From assembly GCA_963731615.1 (NCBI GenBank), contig CAVSWD010000004.1, forward strand, positions 1-64,000: a DNA stretch of 64,000 nucleotides, read 5' to 3'. Origin of the DNA: Gaiellasilicea sp963731615. GTDB taxonomy: Bacteria; Actinomycetota; Thermoleophilia; Gaiellales; Gaiellaceae. Position 1 is the stretch's first letter, and every line of letters starts with the position of its first letter. Shown piece after piece: positions 7,538 to 16,860 of this stretch. Position numbers and translations under genes: made by a program. The notes beneath the pieces were generated by a model. The model did no database searches, was not told the DNA's origin, and saw nothing but the letters and a program-made list of their open reading frames with translations.

Positions 7538-8455
7538 TTAGGTCAGCTTGTTCGCCTGCAGGAACGCCTTGGCGACTGCGGCCGCCGGCTTCTTGTCCAG
7601 CGCGACCGCCTTGTTCATGGCGATCATCGCCCGCAGGGTCAACAGCGAGCTGACCCGGTTGAGCGTCGAGGTCAGGCGCGTTCCGTTCTCGGTGACGAGC
7701 TTCTTCGAGAGAACGGGAGCGACCTGCTGGAAACCGAACATGTTGCGCGGCTCCTGGAGCACCACGTACTTGGTCGAGATCAGCTGCGGGTCAGTCGTGA
7801 AGATCCCGGCCGCCTGCACCTTCCCTTGATTGAGGAGCGTGTAGGCGCTGATGCCCGCCAGCGGCGTGAATTCGACGTTGCGCACCCCGTATCGGCTCGC
7901 GAGCTGCGGCAGCCAGCGCGTCTCGAACTCCGGGAAGGCGGCGAGCGTGAGATTGGGCACCTTGCGCAGGTCGCCGACCGTCTTCAGGCCGAACCTGGAT
8001 GCGGTCGTCCGCAGCACGGCGATACCGTCGCGGTCCTGGAACGGGGTCGCCTTGAGCAGCGTCTGACCACGCTTCTCGTACAGCTGCTTGGCGGTCTTGT
8101 AGGTGCCGAGCGCCGTCTTCGGCAGCGTCTTCCGCTTGAAGGTGACCGAGAGCATGATCCCGGTGTACTCCGGATAGATGGTGACGCGATTGCTGCGGAG
8201 CGACGCATCGATCAGCTCGGTCGAGCCGATGTTCTCCTTGTACTGAACCTTGAATCCCTTGGCCTCGAGTGCCTGCTTGTACAGCTGACCGAGCACGTAC
8301 TGCTCGGGGAAGTTCTTCGTGCCGACGATGATTGGTGTCGCCTCAGACCGGTCGACAGCAGCCGGTACCGAGGCGGCCCCACCGAGCACGATGGCGACCC
8401 CGAACGCGATGGCGAACGCAGCCTTGGCGGCTCGCCGGTTGTGCTTCCTGATCAC
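7538..8455 (-). CDS. Osmolyte ABC transporter substrate-binding protein (OpuCC/OsmF type)
   Basis: Extracytoplasmic binding protein for glycine betaine, choline or a similar quaternary amine. 305 aa with a signal peptide (basic start, AFAIAFGVAIVLGGAASVPAA) and no lipobox Cys, so it is probably secreted or anchored by its N-terminus. Family motifs include VGTKNFPEQYVLGQLY and IYPEYTG near the N-terminus. It is the last gene of a four-gene operon: ATPase, permease, permease, binding protein. Confidence 0.88.
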   Translation of the reverse strand: MIRKHNRRAAKAAFAIAFGVAIVLGGAASVPAAVDRSEATPIIVGTKNFPEQYVLGQLYKQALEAKGFKVQYKENIGSTELIDASLRSNRVTIYPEYTGIMLSVTFKRKTLPKTALGTYKTAKQLYEKRGQTLLKATPFQDRDGIAVLRTTASRFGLKTVGDLRKVPNLTLAAFPEFETRWLPQLASRYGVRNVEFTPLAGISAYTLLNQGKVQAAGIFTTDPQLISTKYVVLQEPRNMFGFQQVAPVLSKKLVTENGTRLTSTLNRVSSLLTLRAMIAMNKAVALDKKPAAAVAKAFLQANKLT

Positions 8456-8488
8456 TTCACCTTCCTCCTTCTGATCGGTTGCGCCCGG

Positions 8489-9187
8489 TTAGACGACCGG
8501 GCGGACATCCGGTTCGAACGCTGAGACAGGATTCTTCAATCCCTTCGGTGTCAACGCACGCTGAACCCAGCCGAGCCCGGCATCGACGGCGAGCGCGAGC
8601 AGCGACACGCACAACGCCGCACCCACCAGTCCTTCGATGCGGTAGCTCGCCTGGTTCACGAGGATCTCGCCCAGGCCCCCGCCGCCCGCGATCGCGGCGA
8701 TCGTCGCCGTCGCGATGATGAACACCGCCGCGGTACGGATGCCGGCGAAGAGGAGCGGCAGCGCGAGCGGGAGCTCCACGCGCCGCACCACCTGCAGCGG
8801 GGTCATCCCCATCCCGCGTGCCGCCTCGACGGCATCCGGGTCGACCTCGTCGACGGCGACGTAGGCGTTCGTCAGGATCGGCGGCACGCCGAGCACGACG
8901 AGCGCGACGACGACGTTCGTGAAGCCGATCCCCAGGTAGGTGATGCCGACTGCGATCACGACGAGTGTCGGCAACGCCCGGCCGACGTTTGCGAGGTTCA
9001 CGGCGATGAACGAGCCGCGGTGGAGGTGGCCGAGCACGACGCCGATCGGAACCGCGATCGCAATCGACACTGCGAGCGCAGCGGCCGAGATCAGGATGTG
9101 CTCCCACGTCTTCTCGAGGATCAGCCCGCGCCGGTTCACGATGAAGTCGAGGCTGTCGACGAAGACGTTCAGAGCGGCGAACGTCAT
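8489..9187 (-). CDS. Osmolyte ABC transporter permease (OpuCB/OsmW type), second
   Basis: Inner-membrane permease with about six helices and the EAA loop (EAARGMGMTPLQVVRRVELPLALP) that docks the ATPase. The start is ATG 9187, overlapping the upstream permease stop as ATGA; 232 aa. A start 24 bp further upstream is possible but would break that coupling. Confidence 0.88.
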   Translation of the reverse strand: MTFAALNVFVDSLDFIVNRRGLILEKTWEHILISAAALAVSIAIAVPIGVVLGHLHRGSFIAVNLANVGRALPTLVVIAVGITYLGIGFTNVVVALVVLGVPPILTNAYVAVDEVDPDAVEAARGMGMTPLQVVRRVELPLALPLLFAGIRTAAVFIIATATIAAIAGGGGLGEILVNQASYRIEGLVGAALCVSLLALAVDAGLGWVQRALTPKGLKNPVSAFEPDVRPVV

Positions 9188-9894
9188 GCTGTCCTCCGCG
9201 CGTAGGCCCACGGGGTCAGGAGCCGCTGGGCAGTGACGAGCAGACCGTCTGCAAGGATCGCCAGTCCGATCGCGAGCGCGCCGGCGGCGAAGATCTCGGT
9301 CTTGAAGCCGAGGCTGAGCGCACCGAGGATGGGGCGACCGAGCCCCTGCGAGACGACGAAGGCCGCGACGGTCGCGAGTGCGATCGTCGAGACGACGGCG
9401 ATCCGCAGCCCGGCCATGATCGCCGGGAACGCGAGCGGCAGCTCGACACGGAAAAGCGTCTGGTTGGCGGTCAGGCCCATCCCCCGGGCGGACTCGAGCA
9501 CCTCCGGCGGTGCCGACCGGAGCCCGGTCAGCGTGTTCCGAAAGATGATCAGGAGGGTGTAGCCGACGAGAGCGATCTCGACCGTCGTCACCGTCAGTCC
9601 GGTGAGCGGGACGAGCAACTGGAAGAGCGCCAGGCTCGGGATCGTGTAGATCACCGCTGCCGCGAGCGCGAAGGGCCGCTCGACGTGGCCGACGCGGTGC
9701 GCGAGCAGCGCCGCCGGCAGCGCGATCGCGAACCCGACGGCGACGGCGATCAGTGTCAGCTCGATGTGCTCGACGAGCGCCGGCTGGAGGACTGGATCCC
9801 AGTTGTCGCGCACCCAGTCCGTGCAGAAGGTGCGGTTCTCGGTGACGCAGTCGCTCGCCTCGCCGAACTCCGGGATGACGGGCTCGGCTGCCAC
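9184..9894 (-). CDS. Osmolyte ABC transporter permease (OpuCB/OsmY type), first
   Basis: 236 aa, GTG start sharing a base with the ATPase stop (TAGTG). The N-terminus is a 40-residue stretch with two Cys (ASDCVTENRTFCTDWV) before the first membrane helix, which would lie outside the membrane and could be disulfide bonded. The EAA loop is ESARGMGLTANQTLFRVELP. It pairs with the next gene as a heterodimeric channel. Confidence 0.88.
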   Translation of the reverse strand: MAAEPVIPEFGEASDCVTENRTFCTDWVRDNWDPVLQPALVEHIELTLIAVAVGFAIALPAALLAHRVGHVERPFALAAAVIYTIPSLALFQLLVPLTGLTVTTVEIALVGYTLLIIFRNTLTGLRSAPPEVLESARGMGLTANQTLFRVELPLAFPAIMAGLRIAVVSTIALATVAAFVVSQGLGRPILGALSLGFKTEIFAAGALAIGLAILADGLLVTAQRLLTPWAYARRTA

Positions 9895-10856
9895 TACTTC
9901 AGCAGCTCCGTGATCCGGTCGAGCGTGAGCACCCGCCGCTTCCCGTCGGCATCTTCGACGAAGACGGCGCGCGAGCCGGCGGTCAGCATCTCCGACAGCG
10001 CGTCGCGCAGCGTCGTGTCCGCGTCGAGCAACGGGCCAATGGTTCCGTTGCCGGGCTCGAGCTCCAGGTCACCGATCCGCGTCAGCGAGAGCCGCTTCAG
10101 ACCGCGGTCGGCGCCGACGAAGCGAGCGACGAACTCGTCGGCCGGCCTTGCGAGCAGCTCCTCCGGTGTCGCGTACTGGGCGAGGACGCCGCCCTCGCGC
10201 AGAATGGCGATCCGGTCGCCGACCAGAATCGCCTCGTCGATGTCGTGCGTGACGAAGATGATCGTCTTCCCGATCTCCCCGTGGATGCGAAGCAACTCCT
10301 TCTGGAGCCTGGTGCGTGTGATCGGATCGAGGGCGCCGAACGGCTCGTCCATCAGCATCACGGGCGGGTCGGCAGCGAGCGCGCGGGCCAGGCCGACACG
10401 CTGGCGCTCGCCGCCTGAAAGCTGCGAGGCGTACCGCGAGCGGTAGTCGCGGGCGGGCAGGTCGACGAGGTCGAGCAGCTCGTCGACGCGCGCCGCGGTC
10501 TCGCTCTTCGACCAGCCGAGGAGCCGCGGGACGGTCGAGACGTTGTCGGCGACGGTCATGTGCGGGAAGAGGCCGACCTGCTGGATCACGTAGCCGATGC
10601 CGCGACGGAGCTCGGTCTGGTCGAGCGTCTTGACGCTGCGCCCGTCGACGCGGACGTCGCCGGAGGTGAGCTCGACGAGCCGGTTGACCAGCTTCATCGC
10701 TGTCGTCTTACCGCCGCCTGACGGCCCGACGAGGCAGCAGATCTCGCCGGCGGGGATCGACAACGACAGGTCGTCGACCGCCGGAGCCGCACGACCGGGG
10801 TAGAGCTTGGTCGCGTGGTCGAAGACGATCTCGACCGCCTGACGCCGGCCCCTCAC
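9894..10856 (-). CDS. Osmolyte ABC transporter ATP-binding protein (OpuCA/OsmV type)
   Basis: ATPase of the betaine/choline-type importer, about 320 aa from GTG 10856. Walker A GPSGGGKTT, Q-loop VIQQVGLFP, signature LSGGERQRV, Walker B VMLMDEPFGALD, H-loop FVTHD. After about residue 240 there is one CBS-like regulatory region (LLDADTTLRDALSEMLTAG...AVFVEDADGKRR), typical of the ionic-strength-sensing OpuC/ProV group. It is the first gene of the operon; the upstream frame into the terminator hairpin is spurious. Confidence 0.9.
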   Translation of the reverse strand: MRGRRQAVEIVFDHATKLYPGRAAPAVDDLSLSIPAGEICCLVGPSGGGKTTAMKLVNRLVELTSGDVRVDGRSVKTLDQTELRRGIGYVIQQVGLFPHMTVADNVSTVPRLLGWSKSETAARVDELLDLVDLPARDYRSRYASQLSGGERQRVGLARALAADPPVMLMDEPFGALDPITRTRLQKELLRIHGEIGKTIIFVTHDIDEAILVGDRIAILREGGVLAQYATPEELLARPADEFVARFVGADRGLKRLSLTRIGDLELEPGNGTIGPLLDADTTLRDALSEMLTAGSRAVFVEDADGKRRVLTLDRITELLK

Positions 10857-10872
10857 GCCGGGAAGGGTACGC

Positions 10873-10902
10873 GGTTGGGGGCGGCCCAGGCCGCCCCCAA
10901 CC
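10873..10902 (-). terminator. Terminator hairpin after the subtilase gene
   Basis: GGTTGGGGGCGGCC, 2 nt, GGCCGCCCCCAACC: a perfect 14-bp stem in the 56-bp gap between subtilase and the ABC operon. There is no U-run. It should separate the two transcripts. Confidence 0.6.
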
Positions 10903-10912
10903 ACAGCACGAG

Positions 10913-12040
10913 CTAGAGGTTCGAGAAGAGCAGGTGAGCGTTCGTGCTCTGGGCGTCCGTGACGATGTTCTTCGTCGTCAGCGTGAACAGCCCGTCACGC
11001 ACCGCCTGCGGCGTCGCGCCCGGCGTGCCCTGCAGGTAGAGCGCGGCCACCCCTGCGACATGCGGCGCAGCCATCGATGTGCCGCTCATCGTCGCCGTGC
11101 CGGTGTCGGTCAGGTACGAGGCCGACGTGATGTTGGAGCCCGGCGCGAAGAAGTCGACGCAGGGGCCGAAGTCGCTGTAGCTCGCCCGCGCGTCCGTGTT
11201 CGTCGTCGCGCCGACCGTGATCGCGGCCGCGAGTCCTGAAGGCGAGCCGGTGCACGCGTCCTCGGTCTCGTTACCGGCAGCGACCGCGTAGGTGATGCCA
11301 TCGGCGATCGAGTTGGCCACCGCTTGCTCGAGCGCGGCCGACTTGCCGCCGCCGAGGCTCATGTTCGCGACGGCGGGCTGGCCCGCCTGGTGGTTGCCGG
11401 TGACCCAGTCGACGCCTGCGAGCACGCCCGAGTTGAGGCCCGTGCCGGCGCAGGTGAGCACGCGCACCGCGACGAGCTGAACGCCCTTGGCGACGCCGTG
11501 GATCGAGCCGCCGATCGTGCCGGCGACGTGCGTACCGTGACCGTGGCAGTCGTCGGAGGTGACCCCGACCGGCGTCGTCGTGTCGACGCCGTGAATGGCG
11601 CGGCCGCCGAACTGCGTGTGCGTCTTGCGGATGCCGGTGTCGATCACGTACGCCTTCACACCTGCGCCGGTGGCGGTGTAGGTGTAGGTCGTCGACAGCG
11701 GCAGTGCCCGCTGGTCGGTCCGGTCGAGGCCCCACGTGGCGCCGGTCTGCGTCGCGTTCACGGTCCGGACGGAGTCGCGCTCGACGTAGGCGACGCGCGC
11801 GTCGGCGCTGAGCTCGTCGAGCGATCCTGCCGGGACGAGGGCCGAGTAGCCCTTGAGCGCGTTGCTGTAGACGAATCCGACCTGGACGCCGAACCGCTGC
11901 GCATGGTCGGAGGCGACAGCGGCCGGGTTCGTGCCACTCTCGAGGACGACGATGTAGCCCTGCGGCGTCGGGCTGCCGGCGGTGGCCGCCGGTACGAGCG
12001 CGAGAACGAGCAGGGCGAGAAGCAGGATGAGGCGTCGCAT
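10913..12040 (-). CDS. Secreted subtilisin-like serine protease (S8)
   Basis: Extracellular endopeptidase. The start is ATG 12040, 5 nt after AAGGAG; 375 aa. Signal peptide (MRRLILLLALLVLALVPAATA), then an inhibitor I9 propeptide (GYIVVLESGTNPAAVASDHA...), then the catalytic domain with the triad Asp in YVIDTGI, His in CHGHGTHVAGTIGG and Ser in MSGTSMAAPHVAG; oxyanion Asn in AVAAGNE. It ends shortly after the catalytic domain, a compact proteinase K/aqualysin-like layout. Four Cys remain in the mature part, possibly two disulfides. Monocistronic, with a terminator hairpin behind. Confidence 0.95.
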   Translation of the reverse strand: MRRLILLLALLVLALVPAATAGSPTPQGYIVVLESGTNPAAVASDHAQRFGVQVGFVYSNALKGYSALVPAGSLDELSADARVAYVERDSVRTVNATQTGATWGLDRTDQRALPLSTTYTYTATGAGVKAYVIDTGIRKTHTQFGGRAIHGVDTTTPVGVTSDDCHGHGTHVAGTIGGSIHGVAKGVQLVAVRVLTCAGTGLNSGVLAGVDWVTGNHQAGQPAVANMSLGGGKSAALEQAVANSIADGITYAVAAGNETEDACTGSPSGLAAAITVGATTNTDARASYSDFGPCVDFFAPGSNITSASYLTDTGTATMSGTSMAAPHVAGVAALYLQGTPGATPQAVRDGLFTLTTKNIVTDAQSTNAHLLFSNL

Positions 12041-12151
12041 CGACAGACTCCTTGTTCGGGTTGGCGCCGCAGGTGCGAAGGGCTGCGTACCCGAGCGCTG
12101 ATCTTTTACTCTTTGCAAACGTGATAACCCGAGTACCGGGTTCGCGGCCGC

Positions 12152-12195
12152 GTGCGTGGCAGTCAACGCGGCGCGGTCGGGTACCTGCCACGCAC
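12152..12195. promoter_or_regulatory. Inverted repeat between divergent genes (candidate operator)
   Basis: GTGCGTGGCAG (12152-12162) and CTGCCACGCAC (12185-12195) are perfect 11-bp inverted copies spaced by 22 nt, centred in the subtilase/ATPase divergent region. Centre-to-centre distance is 33 bp, about three helical turns, as expected of two half sites on one face. Confidence 0.5.
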
Positions 12196-12295
12196 AGTTG
12201 CGTAACCCATCTCTGCGTGTCCGTGCCGGCTGCTACATGTGGATCATGCTCACGTGCGTGACGCAATATAGCGTTTCGTTTTCGATGCATTTTTG

Positions 12296-12301
12296 TATGA
12301 T
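12296..12301 (+). promoter_or_regulatory. Candidate -10 for leaderless ATPase gene
   Basis: TATGAT, 6 nt before ATG 12308, in a short AT-rich patch (12262-12300) that stands out from the GC-rich surroundings. A weak TTTCGT lies 16 nt upstream. Confidence 0.5.
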
Positions 12302-12307
12302 TCGAGT

Positions 12308-13459
12308 ATGAGGAAACGTCAGCCTTCGAACCCTTTCTACTTCGGCGACCTCGCGCTCGATGAGGCCTTCACCGATCGCGAGGCGGAGCTGAGGTCGCTG
12401 ACGTCCGACATCCTGAACGGGCAGAACGTGGCGCTGATCGCCCCGCGCCGGTACGGCAAGTCGTCCCTCGTCCGCCGCGCGATCCAGGAACTGACGGCCG
12501 ACGGCGTGCTTGTCGCCGAGGTCGATCTGATGAAGACCCCGACCAAGGCGAAGCTGGCATCGAAGCTGGCACGCGCGATCCACGACGAGCTTGCCTCGAC
12601 GATGTTCAAGGCGAAGGATGCCCTGCGAATCTTTTCCTCCCTCAGGATCACGCCCTCGATCACGTTCAACGCCGAGGACGGCTCGTACAGCTTCACCTTC
12701 ACTGCCTACCACGCCGAGGAAGACATCGACGCCACGATCGAGCGGCTGCTGGAGCTGCCGGCGCAGCTGGCGGCGGAGCAGGGTAGGACGGTCGCGCTGT
12801 ACTTCGACGAGTTTCAGGAGATCACGGACATCGATCAGGCTCTGCCCGGATTGATGAGAGCGGTCTTCCAGGAACAGCCGGATGTCGCCCACATCTACGC
12901 CGGCAGCAAGCGGCACATGATGAAGCGGCTCTTCAACGACGAGAACGAGCCCTTCTACAGAAGCGCCAAGGTGATGGAGATCGGCGCGATCGAGCCGGAG
13001 CTCTTCAAACGCTTCGTCAAGGAGCGGTTCGACAGCACTGATCGTGGGGTCGCCGCTGCCGTCGTCGACGCGCTGCTCGAGATCACGCAGGGTCACCCCT
13101 ACGCAACCCAGGAGCTGGCGTATGCGCTTTGGGAAGAGGTGCCCTCGGGCTTCTCCGCGAACGACTCGGACTTCCGGGCCGCTCTGGATACCGTCGTGAG
13201 GTCGGAGAGCGCGCGCTTCACGCTGGTGTGGGAACAAGCGTCGCGCGCGCAGCGGCTCGTGCTCCAGGCGCTCGCCGTCGAGCCGGGCCACCTGCAGAGC
13301 AGCGCGTATCGAACCAAGTTCGGGCTCCCGGCGGCCTCGACGGTGCAACGAGCGACGGAGGCTCTGCTCGCGGATGAGCTGATTGCGAAACAGGCGGGCG
13401 GCGCGCATGCAATCGTGGAGCCGTTCCTGACCGAGTGGGTGCTCCGCTACAGCTCCTGA
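12308..13459 (+). CDS. AAA-type/STAND-like ATPase with C-terminal winged helix
   Basis: 383 aa from ATG 12308 (an in-frame TTG at 12293 is less likely). It begins NPFYFGDLALDEAFTDREAE, has Walker A PRRYGKSSL and Walker B VALYFDEFQEI, and a sensor-like IYAGSKRHMM. This is the layout of archaeal-type P-loop ATPases scattered by transfer in bacteria and archaea. The last 90 residues (LVLQALAVEPG...STVQRATEALLADELI) read as a winged helix. No partner gene is adjacent; codon use is slightly less GC-biased than its neighbours. Role unknown; defence or mobile-element functions are only analogies. Confidence 0.75.
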   Translation: MRKRQPSNPFYFGDLALDEAFTDREAELRSLTSDILNGQNVALIAPRRYGKSSLVRRAIQELTADGVLVAEVDLMKTPTKAKLASKLARAIHDELASTMFKAKDALRIFSSLRITPSITFNAEDGSYSFTFTAYHAEEDIDATIERLLELPAQLAAEQGRTVALYFDEFQEITDIDQALPGLMRAVFQEQPDVAHIYAGSKRHMMKRLFNDENEPFYRSAKVMEIGAIEPELFKRFVKERFDSTDRGVAAAVVDALLEITQGHPYATQELAYALWEEVPSGFSANDSDFRAALDTVVRSESARFTLVWEQASRAQRLVLQALAVEPGHLQSSAYRTKFGLPAASTVQRATEALLADELIAKQAGGAHAIVEPFLTEWVLRYSS

Positions 13460-13494
13460 GGCCCGAGACAGTCGCGCGCTCCTTCCCGCGGAAG

Positions 13495-14574
13495 CTACGC
13501 GACGTCGACGTACGAGACCTCGATCGCGTTGTTTCCGTAGCCGAGCCGGTTCCAGGGTGGGACGTCGGGCTGGACATTGCCCGAAGCGTCGGTTGCGCGC
13601 GCTCGCAGGCTGTGGCGGCCGATCCCGGTCGCCTCCCAGTTGAGCGACCAATCCTGCCACTGAGACGGGTCTTTCGCGGGCTCGAGTCTCGCTCGATGCC
13701 AGTCGCCTTCGCCGGTGAAGCTGACGTGGACGTCGGTCACCGGCCCTGTCCCTGACCAAGCCTTGCCGCGCACGGTGTAGGTGCCAGCGGGGATGATCGT
13801 GCCGGGCGCCGGATCGGTGATGCGGGCGCGAACGCGCATCAGGTCGACGGGCTCGTGCGGACGGTCGGGCCACTCGTAGATGTAGTGGCCGGTCTGGAAC
13901 TCGCCGGAGTACGGCTCAGTGAGCACGTCGATTCGCTTCAGCCACTTGACTGAGGCGACGGCGTACCAGTGCGGAACGATCAGCCGGAACGGGGCACCGT
14001 GGTCGGGGGTCAGCGGCTCACCGTTCATCTCGTAGGCGATCAGGATCTCTGCTTCCGGATCGACTGCGTGCTGCAGCGCGAGCGAACGTACGAAGGCCAG
14101 GTCGTCGCGGTTGGTCTCGGGCAGGACGGGCTCGAGGTGGTACGGACCGTGGTCAGCACCTTCGAAGAGCACCTCGACGGCGTCCGCCGTGGGCTGGGCC
14201 TGCTCGAGGACGTCGCGGAGGAGCGCGCCTGTCCACCGGGCGGTGGAGACGGCGTAGTCGCCCCAGGGTTCGCCGACCGGCAGGGGCCGTGTCGCGAGTC
14301 GTCCATTTCCGGCGCACTCGAGCGTGACGGCACGCTTGACCGCAGGCAGCCGGCGCAGGTCGTCGAGCGTCAGCGTGGCCGGGCTTGCGACAGCCCCGCC
14401 GATCTCCAGATTGCCGTCGGGGGTCGGCACGGCGAAGTTGCTGCGGACGTAGTGGAGCGCGACCGGCGTGATCTCAGCCGCGAGTGCCTCCGGTGGCGCC
14501 TCCGCGTTGTACGGCGCCGGGTTGATCATGTTGAGCGCGGCGCGGTCTCGTTCGAGGTCGTGTGCCACTGCCAT
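13495..14574 (-). CDS. Sulfite-oxidase-family molybdopterin oxidoreductase
   Basis: 359 aa. The N-terminal two thirds are the oxidoreductase molybdopterin-binding fold, with the conserved Mo-ligand Cys in VTLECAGNGR and the HYVRSNF strand; the C-terminal third is the Ig-like Mo-co dimerisation domain. No signal peptide or Tat motif and no heme domain, so a cytoplasmic enzyme is predicted. Substrate is unproven: sulfite is the family default. Last gene of the five-gene operon, 29 bp after the enoyl-CoA hydratase. Confidence 0.85.
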   Translation of the reverse strand: MAVAHDLERDRAALNMINPAPYNAEAPPEALAAEITPVALHYVRSNFAVPTPDGNLEIGGAVASPATLTLDDLRRLPAVKRAVTLECAGNGRLATRPLPVGEPWGDYAVSTARWTGALLRDVLEQAQPTADAVEVLFEGADHGPYHLEPVLPETNRDDLAFVRSLALQHAVDPEAEILIAYEMNGEPLTPDHGAPFRLIVPHWYAVASVKWLKRIDVLTEPYSGEFQTGHYIYEWPDRPHEPVDLMRVRARITDPAPGTIIPAGTYTVRGKAWSGTGPVTDVHVSFTGEGDWHRARLEPAKDPSQWQDWSLNWEATGIGRHSLRARATDASGNVQPDVPPWNRLGYGNNAIEVSYVDVA

Positions 14575-14603
14575 GTTTCAGCCTCCTCGCCGCTGACGGC
14601 GTC

Positions 14604-15467
14604 TTAGTAGTCGGGATCCTGGAAAATCGGGTCGCGGTCGTCGTTGAAGGCGCCGATTCCCTCGATGCGGTCGGGATGGACGGCGGAGCGCCAGTGGGCC
14701 GCCATCATGATCGCGATCGCCTGCTCGACCGGCTGTCCCTCGCCCATGCGCACAGCACCCTTGACCGCCTGAACCGCCGTCGGCGAGTTGCTCGCGATCT
14801 TCGTCGCGATCCGGTGCGCGGCATCCATCAGCTGACCCGGCGGATGAATCTCGTTGACCATCCCGAGCCGGTGAGCCTCCTGAGCGGTGATCGGGTCGCC
14901 GGTCATCAGCATCTGCAGCGCCTTTCCGGGCGGGAGGACGCGGGGGAGGAATACGGGCGAGCCGCCGCCTGCGGCGAGGCCGATCATCGCCTCGGGCTGG
15001 CCGAAGGTGGCGTTGTCGGACGCGATGATGAAGTCGGTGCTCTGAGCCAGTTCCGAGCCCCCTCCGTACGCGATCCCGTTGACGGCGGCGAAGATCGGCT
15101 TGCGCAGCTGCCGCATCGTGTAGAGGGTGCGGTCGAAGTCCTGGCGCTGACGCAGCCAGTCCTCCTTCGTCATGTTCTTGCGCTGACGCAGGTCGCTGCC
15201 GACGGAGAACGCGCGGTCACCAGCACCGGTGAGGATCACCGCGCGGAGGGAGGTACGAACGGCGACCGACTCCAGGATCTCGGTCAGTCGGGCGCCCATC
15301 GCGGTGGTGATCGCGTTGTCCGCGTGCGGGCGATTCAGCGTGATGACCGCCACTCGCCCATCCGCGCTGTACTCGACGAGAACCGGCTCCTCGGGTTCGG
15401 CCACGTCGGCTGGAGGCGCAGCGAAGTCGAGCGCTTTCCAACGATCTGTGCTGGTCTTGGCTGCCAT
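14604..15467 (-). CDS. Enoyl-CoA hydratase/isomerase family protein
   Basis: 287 aa crotonase-fold enzyme. The oxyanion hole strands are AVILTGAGDRAFSVGSDL and AVNGIAYGGGSELAQSTD, and a Glu is present in FGQPEAMIGLAAGGG, so at least one catalytic Glu region is retained. A 30-residue N-terminal lead precedes the fold. Substrate cannot be told. Its place between DyP peroxidase and a molybdoenzyme is unusual for a beta-oxidation gene. Confidence 0.85.
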   Translation of the reverse strand: MAAKTSTDRWKALDFAAPPADVAEPEEPVLVEYSADGRVAVITLNRPHADNAITTAMGARLTEILESVAVRTSLRAVILTGAGDRAFSVGSDLRQRKNMTKEDWLRQRQDFDRTLYTMRQLRKPIFAAVNGIAYGGGSELAQSTDFIIASDNATFGQPEAMIGLAAGGGSPVFLPRVLPPGKALQMLMTGDPITAQEAHRLGMVNEIHPPGQLMDAAHRIATKIASNSPTAVQAVKGAVRMGEGQPVEQAIAIMMAAHWRSAVHPDRIEGIGAFNDDRDPIFQDPDY

Positions 15468-15494
15468 GTCGCGTCCTCCCTCGATCCGTGCCTG

Positions 15495-16859
15495 TCAAGT
15501 GTCCAGCTCAGCGAGCCAGCGCATCGCGCTCAGCCCGGGGGCGAAGCAGTACTCGCCGCCGCGGGTGACCACGAAGGGCGGCAGGGTCTGCAGCCGGCGG
15601 CGGATCGGCCGCTGCGGGATTGTGAACGTCCCCGAGCCGTCGTTCGGGCCGACGAGCGGGTCGCTTTCGCTCGGGGCGCCGATGAAGACGCCGTCGTTCA
15701 GCCATTGCGTCTTCACGAATTCGAACTGCCGCTTCGGATGGGCGCCGGCGAAGACGAAGATGATGCCCCGGTCGGCGCCGTCGTCGTCCAGCACGCCCTC
15801 GGGCAGCGTCGGGCCGTAGCTCGTCCCGCGCCTGATCATCCGGTGGAGGCGGACGTCGACGCTGCCCTCGTCGTCGAGCGCGTCACGCGGATTCGCGCGG
15901 CGTGCGTGCGCGCCCACCGGGCACTTGAAACCGCGCAGATCATCCTTGTAGAGGAAGTCGTTGTTCCGCTGCGGATCTGCGCCAAGCTCGGGATCATCCC
16001 GTTCGGCGGAGAGCGCCAGCGGCGCGCCGCTCTGCCAGCGGCCGACCATCTTGGCGCCGAGCAGCGCCTCCTCCTCACGGCTCGCCGCCTTCTCGCGCAG
16101 ATAACGCCGGTAGGCGGCGACGCGGGTGTGCAGCTTGCGAAAGACGACATAGGTGCCGTTCCGTCCGAGCACCTCCGGCGTCGGCATCGGCGGCAGGCTC
16201 CCCGTCTCGTCCGGGTAGCCGAGGATGATCTCGCCCGCCTTCAGCGGCGCCTCGCCGGGGTTCGAGCCGGGAATGCCGCTGCCCTCGACGGCGGGTTGTC
16301 CGATCCCGTCCTTGAAGCCGAAGCTCGTACGTCCGGTGGGCAGCTGGTAGCAGTCCTGACGCCAGATCACCTCGATCCCGGAGAGCTCCTCGTAGGTCTT
16401 GCGGGCTCGCTCGAGCACCGCCTCGAGCCGGATTTGGTCAGACGACAAGGCGGCGAGGGCGATGTGGACGTCGGCGGTCCCGAGCGGCTTTTCCCAGTTG
16501 TCCGGGCCGCTTTCGCCGACATCCCCCAGTTCGGCTGCCCGCGCCGCCATTCCCTGCCGGAACTCCGGCGCAAAGCTGTCGAGCGAGTCCTGCGGCACAC
16601 CGAGCGCCTCCAGGCCCCGGTAGGTGAACGCAGCCGTGACCCAGGCGTCCGGAACAGGTTCGGCGGTGGGCCGGCCGGAGTCGACGACCGAGATCAGCCG
16701 GCGCGCCAGCTCACGGCCGGCCTTGCGGTCGTCGACACGGATCAGCAGGTAGGCACCGACGTAGGGGGTGGGCCGTTCGTGCAGCGCACCGCTCTGGATG
16801 TCATCGAGCTCCAGGCTGACGCCCGCGCCGGTGATCACACTCTCCGCGGGAGCAGCCAC
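15495..16859 (-). CDS. DyP-type peroxidase
   Basis: Heme peroxidase of the dye-decolourising family, 454 aa, one of the longer forms. The distal GxxDG motif is in SFGFKDGIGQP (catalytic Asp), the proximal heme His in VGAHARRANPRD, and a distal Arg in the TLPPFVVTRGGEYCF region or nearby. It has no Tat signal, so it acts in the cytoplasm. GTG start one base after the DUF4331 stop. No encapsulin gene is near. Confidence 0.9.
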   Translation of the reverse strand: MAAPAESVITGAGVSLELDDIQSGALHERPTPYVGAYLLIRVDDRKAGRELARRLISVVDSGRPTAEPVPDAWVTAAFTYRGLEALGVPQDSLDSFAPEFRQGMAARAAELGDVGESGPDNWEKPLGTADVHIALAALSSDQIRLEAVLERARKTYEELSGIEVIWRQDCYQLPTGRTSFGFKDGIGQPAVEGSGIPGSNPGEAPLKAGEIILGYPDETGSLPPMPTPEVLGRNGTYVVFRKLHTRVAAYRRYLREKAASREEEALLGAKMVGRWQSGAPLALSAERDDPELGADPQRNNDFLYKDDLRGFKCPVGAHARRANPRDALDDEGSVDVRLHRMIRRGTSYGPTLPEGVLDDDGADRGIIFVFAGAHPKRQFEFVKTQWLNDGVFIGAPSESDPLVGPNDGSGTFTIPQRPIRRRLQTLPPFVVTRGGEYCFAPGLSAMRWLAELDT

Positions 16860-16860
16860 C

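Noticed and set aside
15495..16859. Encapsulin cargo DyP
   Set aside because: No encapsulin gene in the window and no convincing cargo-loading tail at the C-terminus.
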